NCBI GenBank assembly: GCA_964576585.1
Contig: CAZNWO010000003.1
Location: 3,071-67,070, forward strand
Direction: 5' to 3'
Source of the DNA: GCA-2730975 sp964576585
GTDB lineage: Bacteria; Verrucomicrobiota; Verrucomicrobiia; Opitutales; Seribacteraceae
Length of the DNA stretch: 64,000 nucleotides
The translations under genes and the position numbers were made by a program. Below, one piece after another: positions 63,655 to 64,000 of the stretch. Each line of letters begins with the position of its first letter. Position 1 is the stretch's first letter. The notes beneath the pieces were generated by a model that saw nothing but the letters and a program-made list of their open reading frames with translations, was not told the origin of the DNA and searched no databases.

Positions 63655-64000
63655 TCAGAACTCAGGAAAGAAAGGGTTGTGTCTTTTTTCCTCGCCGACC
63701 GTGGTCATGGGACCGTGACCGGGGCACAGGATCGTCTCGTCCGGCAAGGTCATGATTTTATCTCTGTTCGTCTGGAGGGCATCCGCATAGGAGACCATGC
63801 CGCCACCCATTGAACCTGCAAACATGGCGTCACCTACGACAGCAATAGGCTTTTCGAGTCCTTCGATCACGTAAGTCATACCCCCTTGGGAGTGCCCGTG
63901 GGTGTGTAGAGTCCGGAGTTTCAAGTTTCCTAGGTTTTGGTTGAAACCCTCTTCGATTAGATTTGCATCCTCAATTGCTTCAAGAGCGTGAACAAACACT
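63655..64000 (-). CDS. Metallo-beta-lactamase-fold hydrolase, C-terminal part
   Basis: The frame is open to the window edge; about 114 C-terminal residues are seen. HTHGHSQGG is the HxxGHSxG-type third motif, VVGDAMFAGSMGG supplies the metal-bridging aspartate, and ILCPGHGPMTTVGEEKRHNPFF holds the last histidine. This pattern is typical of glyoxalase II-like members of the superfamily. The first HxHxDH motif is outside the window, so the substrate cannot be judged. It converges on the DUF2851 gene with 7 bp between stops. Confidence 0.85.
   Translation of the reverse strand, partial: VFVHALEAIEDANLIEEGFNQNLGNLKLRTLHTHGHSQGGMTYVIEGLEKPIAVVGDAMFAGSMGGGMVSYADALQTNRDKIMTLPDETILCPGHGPMTTVGEEKRHNPFFPEF

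Overview
The window looks like a scaffold from a draft or metagenome-assembled genome of a marine-type member of the Verrucomicrobiota (Opitutae-like). This is an inference from gene content: formylglycine sulfatase, glucuronate isomerase, FG-GAP/ASPIC (CRTAC1-like) protein, secreted prenyltransferase-toroid paralogues, and LamG / 'WLDA...HKWG' surface modules. A planctomycete-type relative is not excluded. Three runs of exactly 100 N (1401-1500, 57207-57306, 59606-59705) are scaffold gaps of unknown true size.

Left part (1-12.4 kb), mostly minus strand. At the edge lies a partial gene with no start or stop inside the window. It encodes two HU-like DNA-binding domains, one membrane segment and the start of a von Hippel-Lindau beta-like domain. 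Upstream of it come valS (its 3' end lost in gap 1) and a rhomboid protease, a likely rhomboid-valS unit. Next are a small plus-strand gene, a pair of secreted alpha-alpha toroid (prenyltransferase/squalene-oxidase repeat) proteins, a small lipoprotein, and a tight housekeeping run proA - rhodanese - dihydroorotase - fxsA with near-zero spacing.

Middle (12.7-20.1 kb). A plus-strand 1225-residue FG-GAP/ASPIC protein made of two tandem modules is followed by convergent minus-strand uxaC and a secreted sulfatase.

20.1-60.7 kb. One minus-strand gene of about 40.5 kb encodes a secreted protein of at least 13,500 residues. It is interrupted only by two assembly gaps. It contains about two dozen LamG-like jelly rolls, nine 'WLDA...HKWG' modules, about nine fibronectin-III-like modules, about eight putative-Ig (He_PIG) modules, three DUF2341 modules, five glycine-rich sheet repeats, PA14-like and discoidin-like domains, and MBG-like repeats near the C-terminus. 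Its unusual feature is repeated nesting: complete modules sit inside split copies of other modules, in three fibronectin-like cases at the same point of the host fold and once two levels deep. The sulfatase and uxaC genes lie 62 and 20 bp downstream on the same strand. The simplest reading is a surface adhesin or glycan-binding scaffold transcribed with genes for sulfated, uronate-containing polysaccharide use; this is inference.

Right end (61-64 kb). fabD (minus), a NYN/YacP-like nuclease-fold protein and a DUF2851 protein (both plus, translationally coupled), and the C-terminal part of a metallo-beta-lactamase-fold hydrolase (minus) running off the window.
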